Assembly (NCBI GenBank): GCA_013365365.1
Contig: JABVXU010000195.1
Location: forward strand, 33,617 to 97,616
DNA length: 64,000 nucleotides
Reading direction: 5' to 3'
DNA from: Cruorifilaria tuberocauda
Taxonomy: Eukaryota; Nematoda; Chromadorea; Rhabditida; Onchocercidae
Below the pieces are notes generated by a model that searched no databases, had not been told where the DNA came from, and was given only the letters and a program-made list of their open reading frames with translations. Position numbers and translations under genes: made by a program. This document shows, one piece after another, positions 25,085-36,640 of this stretch (position 1 is its first letter; each line of letters opens with the position of its first letter).

Positions 25085-26455
25085 TGTAGTAAAACAAAGG
25101 TTTAATCTAAAGTAGAGTCAAAGATAGAAAAATAAACTTTGTAGCAAAACAAGGTTTTAATCTAAGAGTAAAGTCAAAAAAACTCATAATATTAATAATG
25201 AAAATAATAATTGATAAGGTAAGATAAATAAGTTATCTCTAATGCTTTTAAAAATTATCAGCTATTTAATTATAAAAGCTTTCTTATATATTTTTTTTGT
25301 TTCTAACTTCAAATTCATATATTTTACTAGTTTATCAATTAAATATATTTAAGATATCTTAAATTCGTATACTTTTTTTAATCATTTACCACTCTTTCTT
25401 ATTATTTGACTTATTTTTCCTAATTTCTTATCAATCAAATTAAATTCACTATCATTCCCTATCATTCACTATCATATCAATTCAATTCATTCATTTAAAA
25501 TTATAATAATTCTGAAAGAAAAAAAAATGCAATCACATTGATATTAATTTTCAAATTTCTAAATCAAATATTTTCACATTAAATTTTTTAATTGTTACGG
25601 AGTAAAATTAGCGCTTAATGTCTAACGTAATTACCTAATCAATTTTGTTCGATCAGCAAATTTATTCATCCATTAATTTGTCAATTAAAATTTTCACTAA
25701 TTACGCTTATCTGTTTATTGATAAGTGTTAGTTGCATTATTTTATTTTAACTTTTAATGGAAAATTTAACAAAAAAAAAAAAAATGCTCCTCGTAAATTT
25801 CATTCATTAGTGTATCGATGAGGTAGATAGAGACAATTTATTGTTACTCTTTTAGTAGGAGGAAATTTTGATATATTGGAAAGCATGATAGGCAATCATT
25901 AATTAATTCAATTAATTTGTTTTTAATGACTATCATTTGTCAATTGGAAGTTTTAGGAAGATCATTAAACATTTATCACCAACAAAATATATTTCAGTAT
26001 TAATCTCTTTTCTTGCTTTTTTTTTGCCCAAAAAAATTAATTTATATAGAATTAAGCAGTAAGGTTGCTATTAACCTAAGGTTGATATTTTTAGAAAAAA
26101 GTACGGAGAGAAAATTAAAAATAAAATAATAAAAATAAACTTTGTAGTTAAACAAAAGTTTAATCTAAAGTAAAGTGAAAGACTTTTCAGTATTAATCTC
26201 TTTTCTCGCTTTTTTTTTGCCCAAAAAATTAATTTATATATAATTAAGCAGTAAGGTTAATATTAACCTAAGGTTGATATTTTTAGAAAAATAAAAAGAA
26301 GCGAAAGAAAAATACCTAAAAAATAGGTAATTGATTAATTTGCAAAAAAAAATAAACTTTGTAGTTAAACAAAAGTTTAATCTAAAATAAAGTCAAAGAC
26401 TAAAAAAATAAACCTTGTAGCGAAATAAGGTTTTAATCTAAGAGTAAAGTCAAAA
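25085..26455. repeat. Dispersed family with a 100-bp duplicated block
   Basis: A roughly 45-bp unit (AATAAACTTTGTAG, then GTTTAATCTAA and AAGTCAAA) occurs near 25087, 25131, 26135, 26349 and 26405. Between copies, a block of about 108 bp beginning CAGTATTAATCTCTTTTC and ending GGTTGATATTTTTAGAAAAA is present at 25993-26100 and again at 26184-26291 with only a few differences. The pattern indicates a duplicated composite segment. Confidence 0.85.
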
Positions 26456-27181
26456 AAAACTCATAATATTAACAATGAAAATGAAAATGCAAGGAATTAA
26501 AATAAACATAAAATATTCTTTTATTGTAGCAAATTTAGCAGAAACTATAAATTGCATAATTTTTAATTACTTTAAATTAAACTTGTAATGCAAGAAAATA
26601 TTTGCATAATTATTGATAGATAAAAACAATGATATTTTCAAATTAATTATTTGTAATTTTTTTTTGAAATAAAACAGTAAGCTAATCGAGGAAATATAAA
26701 AATACACTGTATTACTGTATTACTGATAATTTTTTAAGTTTAGATATGAAATGATAAATTTCAGATAAGAAGAAATTTAATTCAAAAATTTACTATTATA
26801 AATATTTAAACTTTATCATAAAATTTTTTTTGATTAAATTTAAATAAACTTAAACCGTATCGATTACTTACTATTAGCATTTTTGATTTTTCAATTTGTG
26901 CCAATTCATTTTTAATCAAACCATTTTATTTTCCATTTTGTTTACCATACTAATGATAATGGAAATATAATTTTATGGCATTGAAGATTTTCGCAACTGA
27001 TAATTAAATTAGCCAATTCTAAAAAGGCCTAAGCTAGAAGTTGGCCAAAGTGAAGTTTTATTTTAGCAAATTACAATCATCAAACAGTCTGCCATACTTT
27101 TCACATTACAAAAATCTTCCAACATGTTAAGTTTATTACTTATAAAAATTATTTTCTTCGCTGAAATTATCTCACCCGTCT

Positions 27182-27195
27182 GTACGTGCACGTAC
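27182..27195. promoter_or_regulatory. 14-bp palindrome GTACGTGCACGTAC
   Basis: A perfect palindrome with two ACGTG words (the core of bHLH-PAS/hypoxia-type elements) facing each other, in an AT-rich desert. A candidate protein-binding site; no direct support. Confidence 0.3.
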
Positions 27196-27909
27196 ACACG
27201 TATCTTGTAACTTAATGCTTAACATTCTTTTTTTTCGACTTAAAAAATACTCTGTTAAATATAAGCTAACCATCTTGAACCGATACCTTCACCTTTACTT
27301 TTTCTCTTTTGTAAGTGAATCATTTTAAAAGTTTCTAAGAAGGAAATTCAAAGCTTTCAGGTTTTTTTCCAGGTAATTTCCATTTTCAGCATTGCTTTTC
27401 TTTTAAAAGTAAAATTTGAAGTGGTTAATTTAGATTTTTCAATATTTATTTCATGAAAAACTGAATTGTCAATTAATAATTTTTGGTTTTTATTTTTGTT
27501 TTTTTTTTAAAATTTGCTTCTAATTTCTACATATCTAAAATATCACTTTTTTGGTTTTAGTTTTTTTAAAGTAAAAGTTTCTTCAAACTTTTACAAATTT
27601 TAATTCTATGAAATTATAAATTACAATACAGAAATTATTCGAATATACAGTAATTACTTCGCTTATTCTTTTTGTTTACTTTTTTCATACCGTAAATTAA
27701 TGAAATACAGTAATTACTTGCGTACTTTTTTATACTATAAATTATTGAAGAAGGAAGAAGAAAGTACTGAAATTTTCAAAATTTATAATTAAAAAAAAAG
27801 TATCAAAACTTAAAAAAAAATTTTTTCAAAATTAATTTTAGCTCATTTTCTTTCTTTCTCTCTTTTTTTCCTCAATTTCACATCTGTCATTTCTAACTAA
27901 CTGATAATG

Positions 27910-27930
27910 ATTTTTGGTAGGCGCCAAAAA
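27910..27930 (-). promoter_or_regulatory. E2F-like word TTTTTGGCGCC
   Basis: On the minus strand TTTTTGGCGCCTACC fits the E2F consensus TTTSGCGC closely. It is the second GGCGCC in the window, the other being upstream of HINFP. No gene start is visible nearby. Confidence 0.25.
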
Positions 27931-28025
27931 ATTCCGAAATATTTGTCAGATTTCAGAATGATACCGTCCCGTACCATACTCTTTACAATTACTCCAAATT
28001 ACTATCCGTTTTCTTTTTTCGTTTT

Positions 28026-28340
28026 AAGCTAACTCTTTGTTTCATTTCTCTTTGCAATTTTTCATTTCAATTCAATCATTTTCATCCAAATTGTCTATCG
28101 ATCCAACGATCCATTGATCCGTTGACCTATTGATCTATTCATCTATCTTAAGCTAATTCTTTGTTTCATTTTCATTTCAATTCACACATTTTATCCAATT
28201 ATCTATCGATCCAACGATCCATTGATCTATTGGTATTTTCCTCTCATCTAGCTAATTCCTTATTTCATTTCTCATTTTTTCAATGCAATTTATTAATTTT
28301 ATCAAACTAACTATTGACCTATTGATTATCGATCTATGAT
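28026..28340. repeat. Direct repeats of about 110 bp with ATCGATCCAACGATCCATTGAT
   Basis: Three related units near 28026, 28148 and 28250: TAAGCTAATTCTTTGTTTCATT, a CAATTCA segment, then TATCGATCCAACGATCCATTG. The third copy is more diverged. Confidence 0.75.
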
Positions 28341-28651
28341 TGCTTTCACTATCATTTAAATTTAGAAATTTTATTCATTAATTTATTCCTCCTAAAATTC
28401 GAATTGTTTCATTTCTCTCTCTCTCTCTCTCTCTCTCTCCCTCTCTCTCTCTCTCATTTCACTCTTCAAAAAATTTAACCATAAAATTTGGCCATTGATT
28501 TATTAGAAATTAAGTATCATTTGCGCAATTGTTCCTCAATTTTCGAATTGAGAAGAAGTCGTTTATAATGATTAGATTGGTATCTATCACTGGAAATGTT
28601 GAAAATTTAACATTTTCCATCTTCTTCCCGCTTTTTTCATTCCTCTAACTT

Positions 28652-28682
<31 letters not shown>

Positions 28683-30159
28683 TTCTCCACATATCCTTTT
28701 TACCTTTCCCTATTTTATCAGTAAAAATATATAAAAATTTATTTGTGATAAATTTTTTATCTCCCTGTTCCTTTTTTTTTCGCTTTTTAATTCATTTATT
28801 TTTCATTATTTATTCATTTTGTATATTTTAATTCGAAAACAAAATTAATTTAATAATTCTTTCTCTTCTCTTAGCTATTAAGTTATTCAGTTATTAAGTA
28901 TTAATTTAAATAACTGAAACGAAAAGAGCTTTTACATTTTTCCTAATTTCAAATATTCAAATTTCAATTATTTCAAGTATCAAATTTATGCGTAAGGAAA
29001 ATTTATTTTTAATAAAACTTAAAAAATTTCTCTTTAACAATTTATTTTTAATTTTTTTGATTTAAAAAAGAAAATAAAGTAATAATTGAAAAGAAAACTT
29101 TGTTTATAAAAAATATTTGTAAAAAAAGCGGAAAAATACGTAAATAATCAGAAAATTCTTTTTTTTTTCTTTTGATTCATTAAAAATACAATTTATCATC
29201 TATTTGTAATTTGTGGTAATTGGTTAATTTAATTTGCAAAAAAAAAAACCGAAAAAAATTATCAATCGATCTATTGATTGATTTTTTCCTTAGCATATAC
29301 TCCCGAGAAATTCAGCTATCTCCAGCAAATTAGTCAAATTCCTTTTTTGTTTTCCTTTTTCATTTTTTTTTTGCTTTTTTAGTATCTCAAATATTCCTAA
29401 CAGTTAACAACTTTTCAGCTATTTCACTTGCGAGAAAAAAATTTTAAACTTTTTTTTAAATTTGGAAAAAATGCTTTTCAGCATGTTTACGGTAGATTTC
29501 AAATTAAAAAAAAAAAGGCAAGAAAGGAATAATATGATAGCCGTTTTTAAATTGCTGCTTTTTAAAAAAATTTCTTTAAAATTTTAAAAAATTTTTTAAA
29601 GAATTCCTTTTTTTCACAATTTTTCTTTTTTTTAAAATTTTTTACTAAATTGAATTAAATTTGATTTCACTGTGAAACATTTCGGAACATTTTATTTTCA
29701 AATTATTTTAGAAAGAACAAAAAAAAAGCAATTTAATAATTAAAAACAGAATTTAACATAAATAAAATAAATAAAATTTAATAATTAAACAACAGAATTT
29801 AATAATTTAATAATTAATTAATAAAAAATGAAATAAATAAAACTTAGTAATTCAATAATTAAACAATAAAAAATAAAATAAGTAAAATTTAATAATTAAA
29901 CAAAGATTTCAGTTATCATGATAAAAATACTTATCACTATTCTTCTCATTCATTTCATTATTTCTTTTTTTTTTTTTAAATTGATGGGAAAAGAGGGAAA
30001 AAACAGAAAATGCGAGGAATACTAACAAAAAAAAATTAAATGAAATATTTTTTTTCTTTTCTTTCAAGTAAATAAGAAAAAAAAAAGAAAAAGGGAACGG
30101 TTCACTTCACATTTAAATTTATTCAATTTATTTATCTATTTGGTAAATATATGTAAATG

Positions 30160-30190
30160 TGTGTGTTTACGTGTTTACGTATTTACGTGT
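30160..30190 (+). promoter_or_regulatory. Tandem forkhead-type words TGTTTAC
   Basis: TGTTTAC at 30164-30170 and 30172-30178, followed by ATTTACG at 30181: three TTTACG words at 8-base steps. TRTTTAC is the FOXO/DAF-16 core. Could also be a plain 8-bp microsatellite. Confidence 0.3.
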
Positions 30191-33100
30191 CTTTCTCTGC
30201 ATGAAATGAATATTTTGTTTGATGAATATGGGAGGGTTGCTTTCTTCGTGTTTCGATGAATTTTAATTTTTGCATTTCTTTTTTTTTTTTAATCTCCTTC
30301 CTTCCTTCTTTTATCCATTCATTCATCCATTCATTGAACTGTTTTTCTCATTTTACCTCTTTCTATGATTTACTCGCTTTTTTTGTTTATTTGAAGTTTT
30401 TTTTTGTTGTTTACATTTTATTTACCTCTTTTTGTTATTTACTCTTTTTTTGTATATTTTAATTAAAATAAACAAAAAACGAAAGAATGGACAGCAAAAA
30501 AATAAACAGAGGTAAACAAATTAAAGAGAATAAAACAAAAAAATTATTAAGATTAGCATTTTTATCAGCATTTGAGTTTTTATCAGTGATTAGATGATTA
30601 AAATTAAATAGCAATAATGTATCATTTTTTGATTTCAATTATTTTATTTTCCTTTCCTTAAATTAGATTAATTGAAATTACTTTAGGTTTACTTTCATTG
30701 AGAAAAGTTTGCTAGAACAGTAATCATTGAATAGGTAAATATGTGATCAGCTTTTTTTCATTTTCAAGAATTTTCATAATCGATTTGATAAATAAATGAT
30801 AGCAACAAAGTAGCGAATATTTATTAACTCCGTCAAGGAAATTAGTAAACAATACAAAGAGGTCAGAAAGGTCAACTTTTTGTTTGATATGATCAAGAAT
30901 TTTATTTGCATGCAAATAATCATATGCTGATAATTCTGGAAAATTCCTTTGAAGACAGACAATTTTATGATATTTAATCCATTTGGATATACTTTATAAT
31001 ACTCAAATATACTTTACACTTAATATCTTAATCGATCGATTACTCTTTATAATAGAAGATCAGAGTAGAAGTGATCTGATGAAATTATATAAAACTCGAA
31101 AAGCATAAAGATAAAATTAAAAAGGTTAGGGAATTTTCTCTTACAGTAATATGCGAGCTGGATCACTGATAATGACAACTATCATTTGATAAAGATTAGT
31201 TTAGTTCATTTTGATATCTGATCGATCCTACTCATTTTGCATGTTTCCTGAGTTTTTCAAAAGTTTCAGGTTGGATTGTTTCCACCACGAAATACCGAAT
31301 TAAAAATATCGTCAAGAAGATAGCGATGGAATCTATTAATTAACTGATTAGCTAAGTTAATTAAATTACTGATTAGCCGAAATTGGCTAAATCACTCAAT
31401 TACTCTAATTACTCAAATTACTCAAATACTTGATAGTTTTACCGTAATATAAATATGAATATGACCATAATTTTTTTTCATGACAAAGTAATAGTAAATG
31501 AATACAGTAAAATGAAATGAATGATACAATAACTAATTCGAAATGTATTTTACCTGAAAAGTTGTATTTTTTAAATTATGATAAAAATTTGTTTTTTAAA
31601 TTTTTTTTTTTGAGAAATTTGTTTTCTTGGAATTTATTTTCTTGAAAAATACCTAAAGGATTTCTTAATCGTCAAAATAACTTTTAAAATTTTTATAAAA
31701 AAAAATACCCTCTATTCATATCAGTTAGTTATCAGTTATCATATCAGTTAAATAATAATCATGAATGATAAGAAATATTTTATCATCATTATTTTCCTTT
31801 TTAATTAAGCAACATCCATCTATTTCCAGCTTAAATATTAACTTTATTGATTTATCATTTTTCTACTAAATGATACAAAATTTTAAATTCACTCTAACTT
31901 TTCAAATCTGAAAAAGAGTCATAAAATAGAAAAATTACTTATAGTGTTGCAAAAAGTATTTTACTTATCACTTATAAATCACTGAATTTTTTTGTTTATT
32001 TACTTATTAGCCGTAAAATCGGTTAGAATAAACAAATATTTTTATGCACAATGATATATGCTAACTTCTTTCTGAAATTTTTTCCTTGCTTTTTTTTTTT
32101 TACTTTTCTTCTGTTTTTTTTTTATTTTGCTTTTACTTCAAATCCTCTTCTTTTTCCTTTTTCCTTCCTCTTTTTCCTCTTCTTTTTCATGCATTTTTTT
32201 TTCATTCATTTATTCGGCGCAGAATGTTTGTAAGAAGAGACATATATTCGCTATCATGCCAAATAATAAATGAATAATAATAATAGTTCTCATAGCTAAC
32301 CGCCATCCAGCCGTTTGTTCATATATGCATTCTTTTTCTCACTTTTCTTGTCTTAACATTTTCTTTAGGCGTAAAACTTTTCTAGCAAGTTAAGTTTGTG
32401 TTAAGTAATGAATACTATATCAGTCAAATAAAGTAACGAGTATTGTATTTTGATATAAAGCAAGTAATGAGTAATAGTAATCAATAATATCAGTAAATAA
32501 TATTTTTAAAATAGTAAAAAAGATTTATTAAAGTCATCGTATTATATCTATCGTATGAAATAATTATTGAATTTCTACTTTATGTTTTCATAAAATCCTT
32601 TATTTACTAAGTAAATAGCAACAGTCTAGGTATTATTACTTAGCCAAAAGTAACTTTTTTTTAAAAAGTAATTTCAGTATTGAAATAATTATAGCATAGA
32701 ATAAAAGCCAAATCTAATCCATCCTCCATCTTACCTTAATCATATTATCCATCGTATTATCTTCAAATCCATCATATTAAATCCATCGTATTGTCTTCAT
32801 AAACACCTGATAAAATGAATATCAATATTTTGAAATATTAATAAATTATATATTCTATGTAATTTTATCATTTATGAATTAGTATTGAAATAATTTAGTA
32901 TTGTATTTTATTTTTTATTTTATAGTTTATAATTTTGTATTTTATCCAATTTCGTTTTCTCGCTAAATTGTAAACTTTTAAGTTTAAATTTCAGAGGTAA
33001 AGAAAATGGAATTTGAATTTCAGGTAGAGAAAAAAGGAAGAAAGAGACATCAATGATTAGAAAAAAACAAAAACAGAAAAACAATAATTGTTTATTAACT

Positions 33101-33369
33101 GAAATTTAGAAATGAACCGAACGGAAATGAAAAATTATAAATTTCGGACAAAAATATAATTTCCGGTCAAATTCTTTGTAAAATTTCGTCATCTTTCTTC
33201 TATTTAAAATATCAATTTCAAATTATTATTCTAAGTGAATTGGTGTAAAATGCTTGGATGGAAAATAATTCCAGAGAATTTCATCGTTTTTTTTTTCTTT
33301 GCTCTCTTTTGTTGACCCGTCTGAAAAGCATAGTTTGCTATTAGAACGGAAGCTTAGTCTTTTTATTAC

Positions 33370-33408
<39 letters not shown>

Positions 33409-34213
33409 AGGGGTAATGTGAAAGAAAGAAGAGAAAATGGGATATATTAAAACTTCTATTGCTGACTTACCTCCAAAATATAGAGTTAATCTGAAATTTT
33501 CTAGATTAGATCAGAATAGATAATTATCGATTTATATTTTCATTAGAATATCCTAGCAGTATTTAAAGTAAGTGATTAGGTAATTTGAGGTGATTGTTAA
33601 TAAATGAATGAGTTATTAGATGGATTGATTTCTTTCTTTTTTTAATTTTTATTGAAATGTCTTAGTGAAATGTCTCAGATTTGATCGTTCCGATCGGTTC
33701 ATTTCCAAGGTTAGACTTCGCGAAAAATCTGTTTCCATTTTGCAGTTTAACAAAAATTTACCGTCCAATATTTTTTGCGCAAAAATGGACAAAAGAAAGA
33801 GAGAGAGAGAGGGAGAGAGAGAGAAAGAGAGAGAAGTATGAAATTACACATATCATTTTTTTTCTAACTTAAAAAAAAATCAATTGTTTACAATTTTTTC
33901 TATTTTGTTTTTTAATAAGTTTGAACTAATTGCATAAGTAAAAGTAAATATGAAATAAGAAGAGTTATATTATCAAATAGTAATCGATTACAATATTTAG
34001 TAATGACTGTATATATCATTATTAGCTTCTTGTTAATTATTCTTAATTATAATTTATCATTATTTATCATTATCATTATTTTATCACTAGAAATTTTATC
34101 ATTAATTCTTTTTTTCAATCTGAAATACATCAATGATTTTTTTTCTTAATTGTATTTGTCACATCACAAACAATCTTTATTTAATTTATTAGGTTAAACT
34201 CGAAATTAACTAA

Positions 34214-34226
34214 TTGTTTACACGTG
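34214..34226 (+). promoter_or_regulatory. Overlapping forkhead and E-box words, TTGTTTACACGTG
   Basis: TTGTTTAC (34214-34221) overlaps CACGTG (34221-34226) about 940 bases before the unc-62 start. The surrounding 34200-34350 is richer in ACGT words than the rest of the region. Candidate promoter/enhancer element, inferred only. Confidence 0.35.
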
Positions 34227-35048
34227 TTATGCGTTTTTTACGTTCCAACTATAACGACAAACGTAACAGGTATTACTTTGTATTAAGTAATATAAACGTA
34301 ACGTGTACCATATCTTCAGGTGACGACGTATCGTATTGTTGCTTATTCAAATAAATGTTATCTGAAAGAAGAAATGTTGAAAATTTTTTGAATCGTAAAA
34401 CTTTAGCAAAGTTAATTAATGCACTAATTAACGGATACTGTAGAAATTTAATGATATCAACAGTAATTTGTTAATTATTATAAACGAAAAGAAAGGTATT
34501 TTTTTTCTAACTTTTCATTATGTAATCAAAATTTTTTAAAGAATTTATTAAAAGGAATTTCTTAAATTAAAAAGTTAAGGAATAAAATTAAATTAAAATC
34601 AAAAATTAAAAATAAATGAAAATTTTTATTTTTTGTAAAATTTTTGCAAATTTTACAAAAGAGATTTTTCTTTTTGTTTTTGTTTCTTTTTTTTTTTGAA
34701 ACGTTGAAAAATAATGTTGAAAAGTTGCGATAGAAAATGTTTTTGAGATGAATGACACTTCTCATTATCAATTAAATCCTACTTTTTTTTTTTTTTTCTC
34801 ATTCTCCATTTAACGAAATGATTTTGTTTTTTCTTTCATGATTTTTTTTTTTTGTCAACTAGAAAAAGTTTGTTTTCAGGTCACAAAAATTTTTTGGTGC
34901 AATTTGAATTTATTTGAAAAAGGCAAAGAAAAAAAAAAGCGGAAGAAAAATATAGAACAATAGAATATAGCTGATTAAAGAAAGATATTTAATCAGTTGC
35001 AAAAAAAAAAAAAAAAAAATTTTTATTTTCTACAACAGCAACAATACA

Positions 35049-35130
35049 AGTTACTTATTATTTACAATAATAACAATACAAGTTACCTTATTGTTTACAA
35101 CAATAACAATAATAAGTTACCTTATTGTTT
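35049..35130 (+). repeat. Three imperfect repeats directly before unc-62 exon 1
   Basis: AAGTTACYTTATTRTTTACAA-type units start near 35047, 35080 and 35114 (about 33 bp apart). The first two contain TATTTAC and TTGTTTAC, forkhead-type words; the third has mutated to TTGTTTAATA. They lie 35-115 bases upstream of the ATG, so in the 5' UTR or core promoter. Confidence 0.7.
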
Positions 35131-35164
35131 AATAGTAACGATAAATAAACTGTGATAAGAAAAT

Positions 35165-36601
35165 ATGGATGATATATGGTTACAAAATTGTTCAAATTCA
35201 AATAAAATATTAATGATGCAATCTACACAATCACAATCACAATCACAATCACAATCACAATCACAATCATCATCATCATCATCATCATTGCAACCGGATT
35301 TACATTGGAATATGTATTCGATATTAAATCCTGGACATATTTCCGGAAATTTTGGACGTCTTTCCGAAATTACAACTGGTTCATCATCATCATCATCATT
35401 ATCATATTCACAGCAGCAAACAATTTCTTCTACATCTATATTACCATCATCATCATCATCATCATTATCATCCACCTCCTCAACATCATTATTATCATCT
35501 CATCAGCATCAACATCAACAACATCAACATCAACAACATCAACAACAACAACAACATCCAAATATTCATTCATCAATGATCGCAAAACGTTCCGATTCAG
35601 CATCATCGATTAATGATGATACGATCAATAGGACAAGTTCTACTGATAACATTGCTACACCGACAACAATTGCCTCTGCTATCAAGAATATGATAAAGTT
35701 GGAAAATAAAACAATCGATAATGCAATTCTTGGAAATTCCGTATGTTTGATTAAAATTTTCCCTTCTTTTCTTTTTAAAATTTATTACAAAAAAAAAAAA
35801 TTGTTCCGTTTCTTCAGTCTTTTAAATTTTAGATTTATTTCTTTTATTTTAAATTATCGACGGTTTTTTTTTTGGTAAAATTTCTTATATTACGAAAACT
35901 TGTTTAAATAATTTTTGCTATTTATTTATCTCATTTTAATCTTTTGAAATTATCATTATTAATGATAATAATTATGAATAATATGAATAATATGATGATA
36001 ATTATGAATAATATAATAATGATTATGAGTACTATGAATAATATGATAATAACTATGAATAGTATGATGATAGTTATGAATAATACAATAATGATTATGA
36101 GTACTATGAATAATATGATAATAACTATGAATAGTATGATGATGATTATGAATAATATAATAATGATTATGAGTACTATGAATAGTGTAATAATGATTAT
36201 GAATACTATGAATAATATGATAATAATTATGAATTATATGATAATAATTATGAATAATATAATAATTATTATGAATAATATGATAATAATTATGAATACT
36301 ATGAAATAGTACACTGTGAATATTATGATTACTATTAATATGAAATAGAATTAAAAATAACAAATAATTAATTGCAGACTATTTCATGAAATGATATGAA
36401 AAATCTCTATCTTAGTTTTTATATTAATTATTTTTCATCTGTATTTCAAATAGTTTTATTGATTACTCGGATTTAAATGATTAATTAAGTTTGTTTTCAA
36501 GTAAATATTCGAAATATTTCTTATTTGTTACTCTCATTTAGAGATATTTAAGCAATTGTTCGTTATTAAAAGAATAATATATATTCAAATTTTAACATTT
36601 T

Positions 36602-36640
<39 letters not shown>

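Larger units (their letters stand above)
13417..35164. other. Gene desert upstream of unc-62
   Basis: About 21.7 kb with no gene I can support on either strand. Open frames here are short and hydrophobic (Phe/Leu/Ile/Ser from T- and TC-rich DNA). Contents are AT-rich unique sequence, many direct and tandem repeats listed separately, polypyrimidine/polypurine microsatellites (for example 16991-17013, 18192-18238, 19546-19590, 21522-21560, 28412-28455, 33370-33412, 33795-33837) and a few short stretches of higher complexity (about 17970-18130, 22615-22720, 22855-22970, 27170-27210, 34200-34350). Its position before a TALE-homeobox gene suggests long-range regulation, which is inference. Confidence 0.65.

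Noticed and set aside
35122..35475. Asp-rich minus-strand frame opposite unc-62 exon 1
   Set aside because: Shadow of the TCA/CAATCA repeats of exon 1; it spells poly-Asp and Cys-Asp runs only because of them.
35944..36363. Long Met/Asn/Ile-rich and His/Asn/Tyr-rich frames on both strands
   Set aside because: Both are readings of the same ATG/AAT/ATT minisatellite; being open on both strands at once points to simple sequence.
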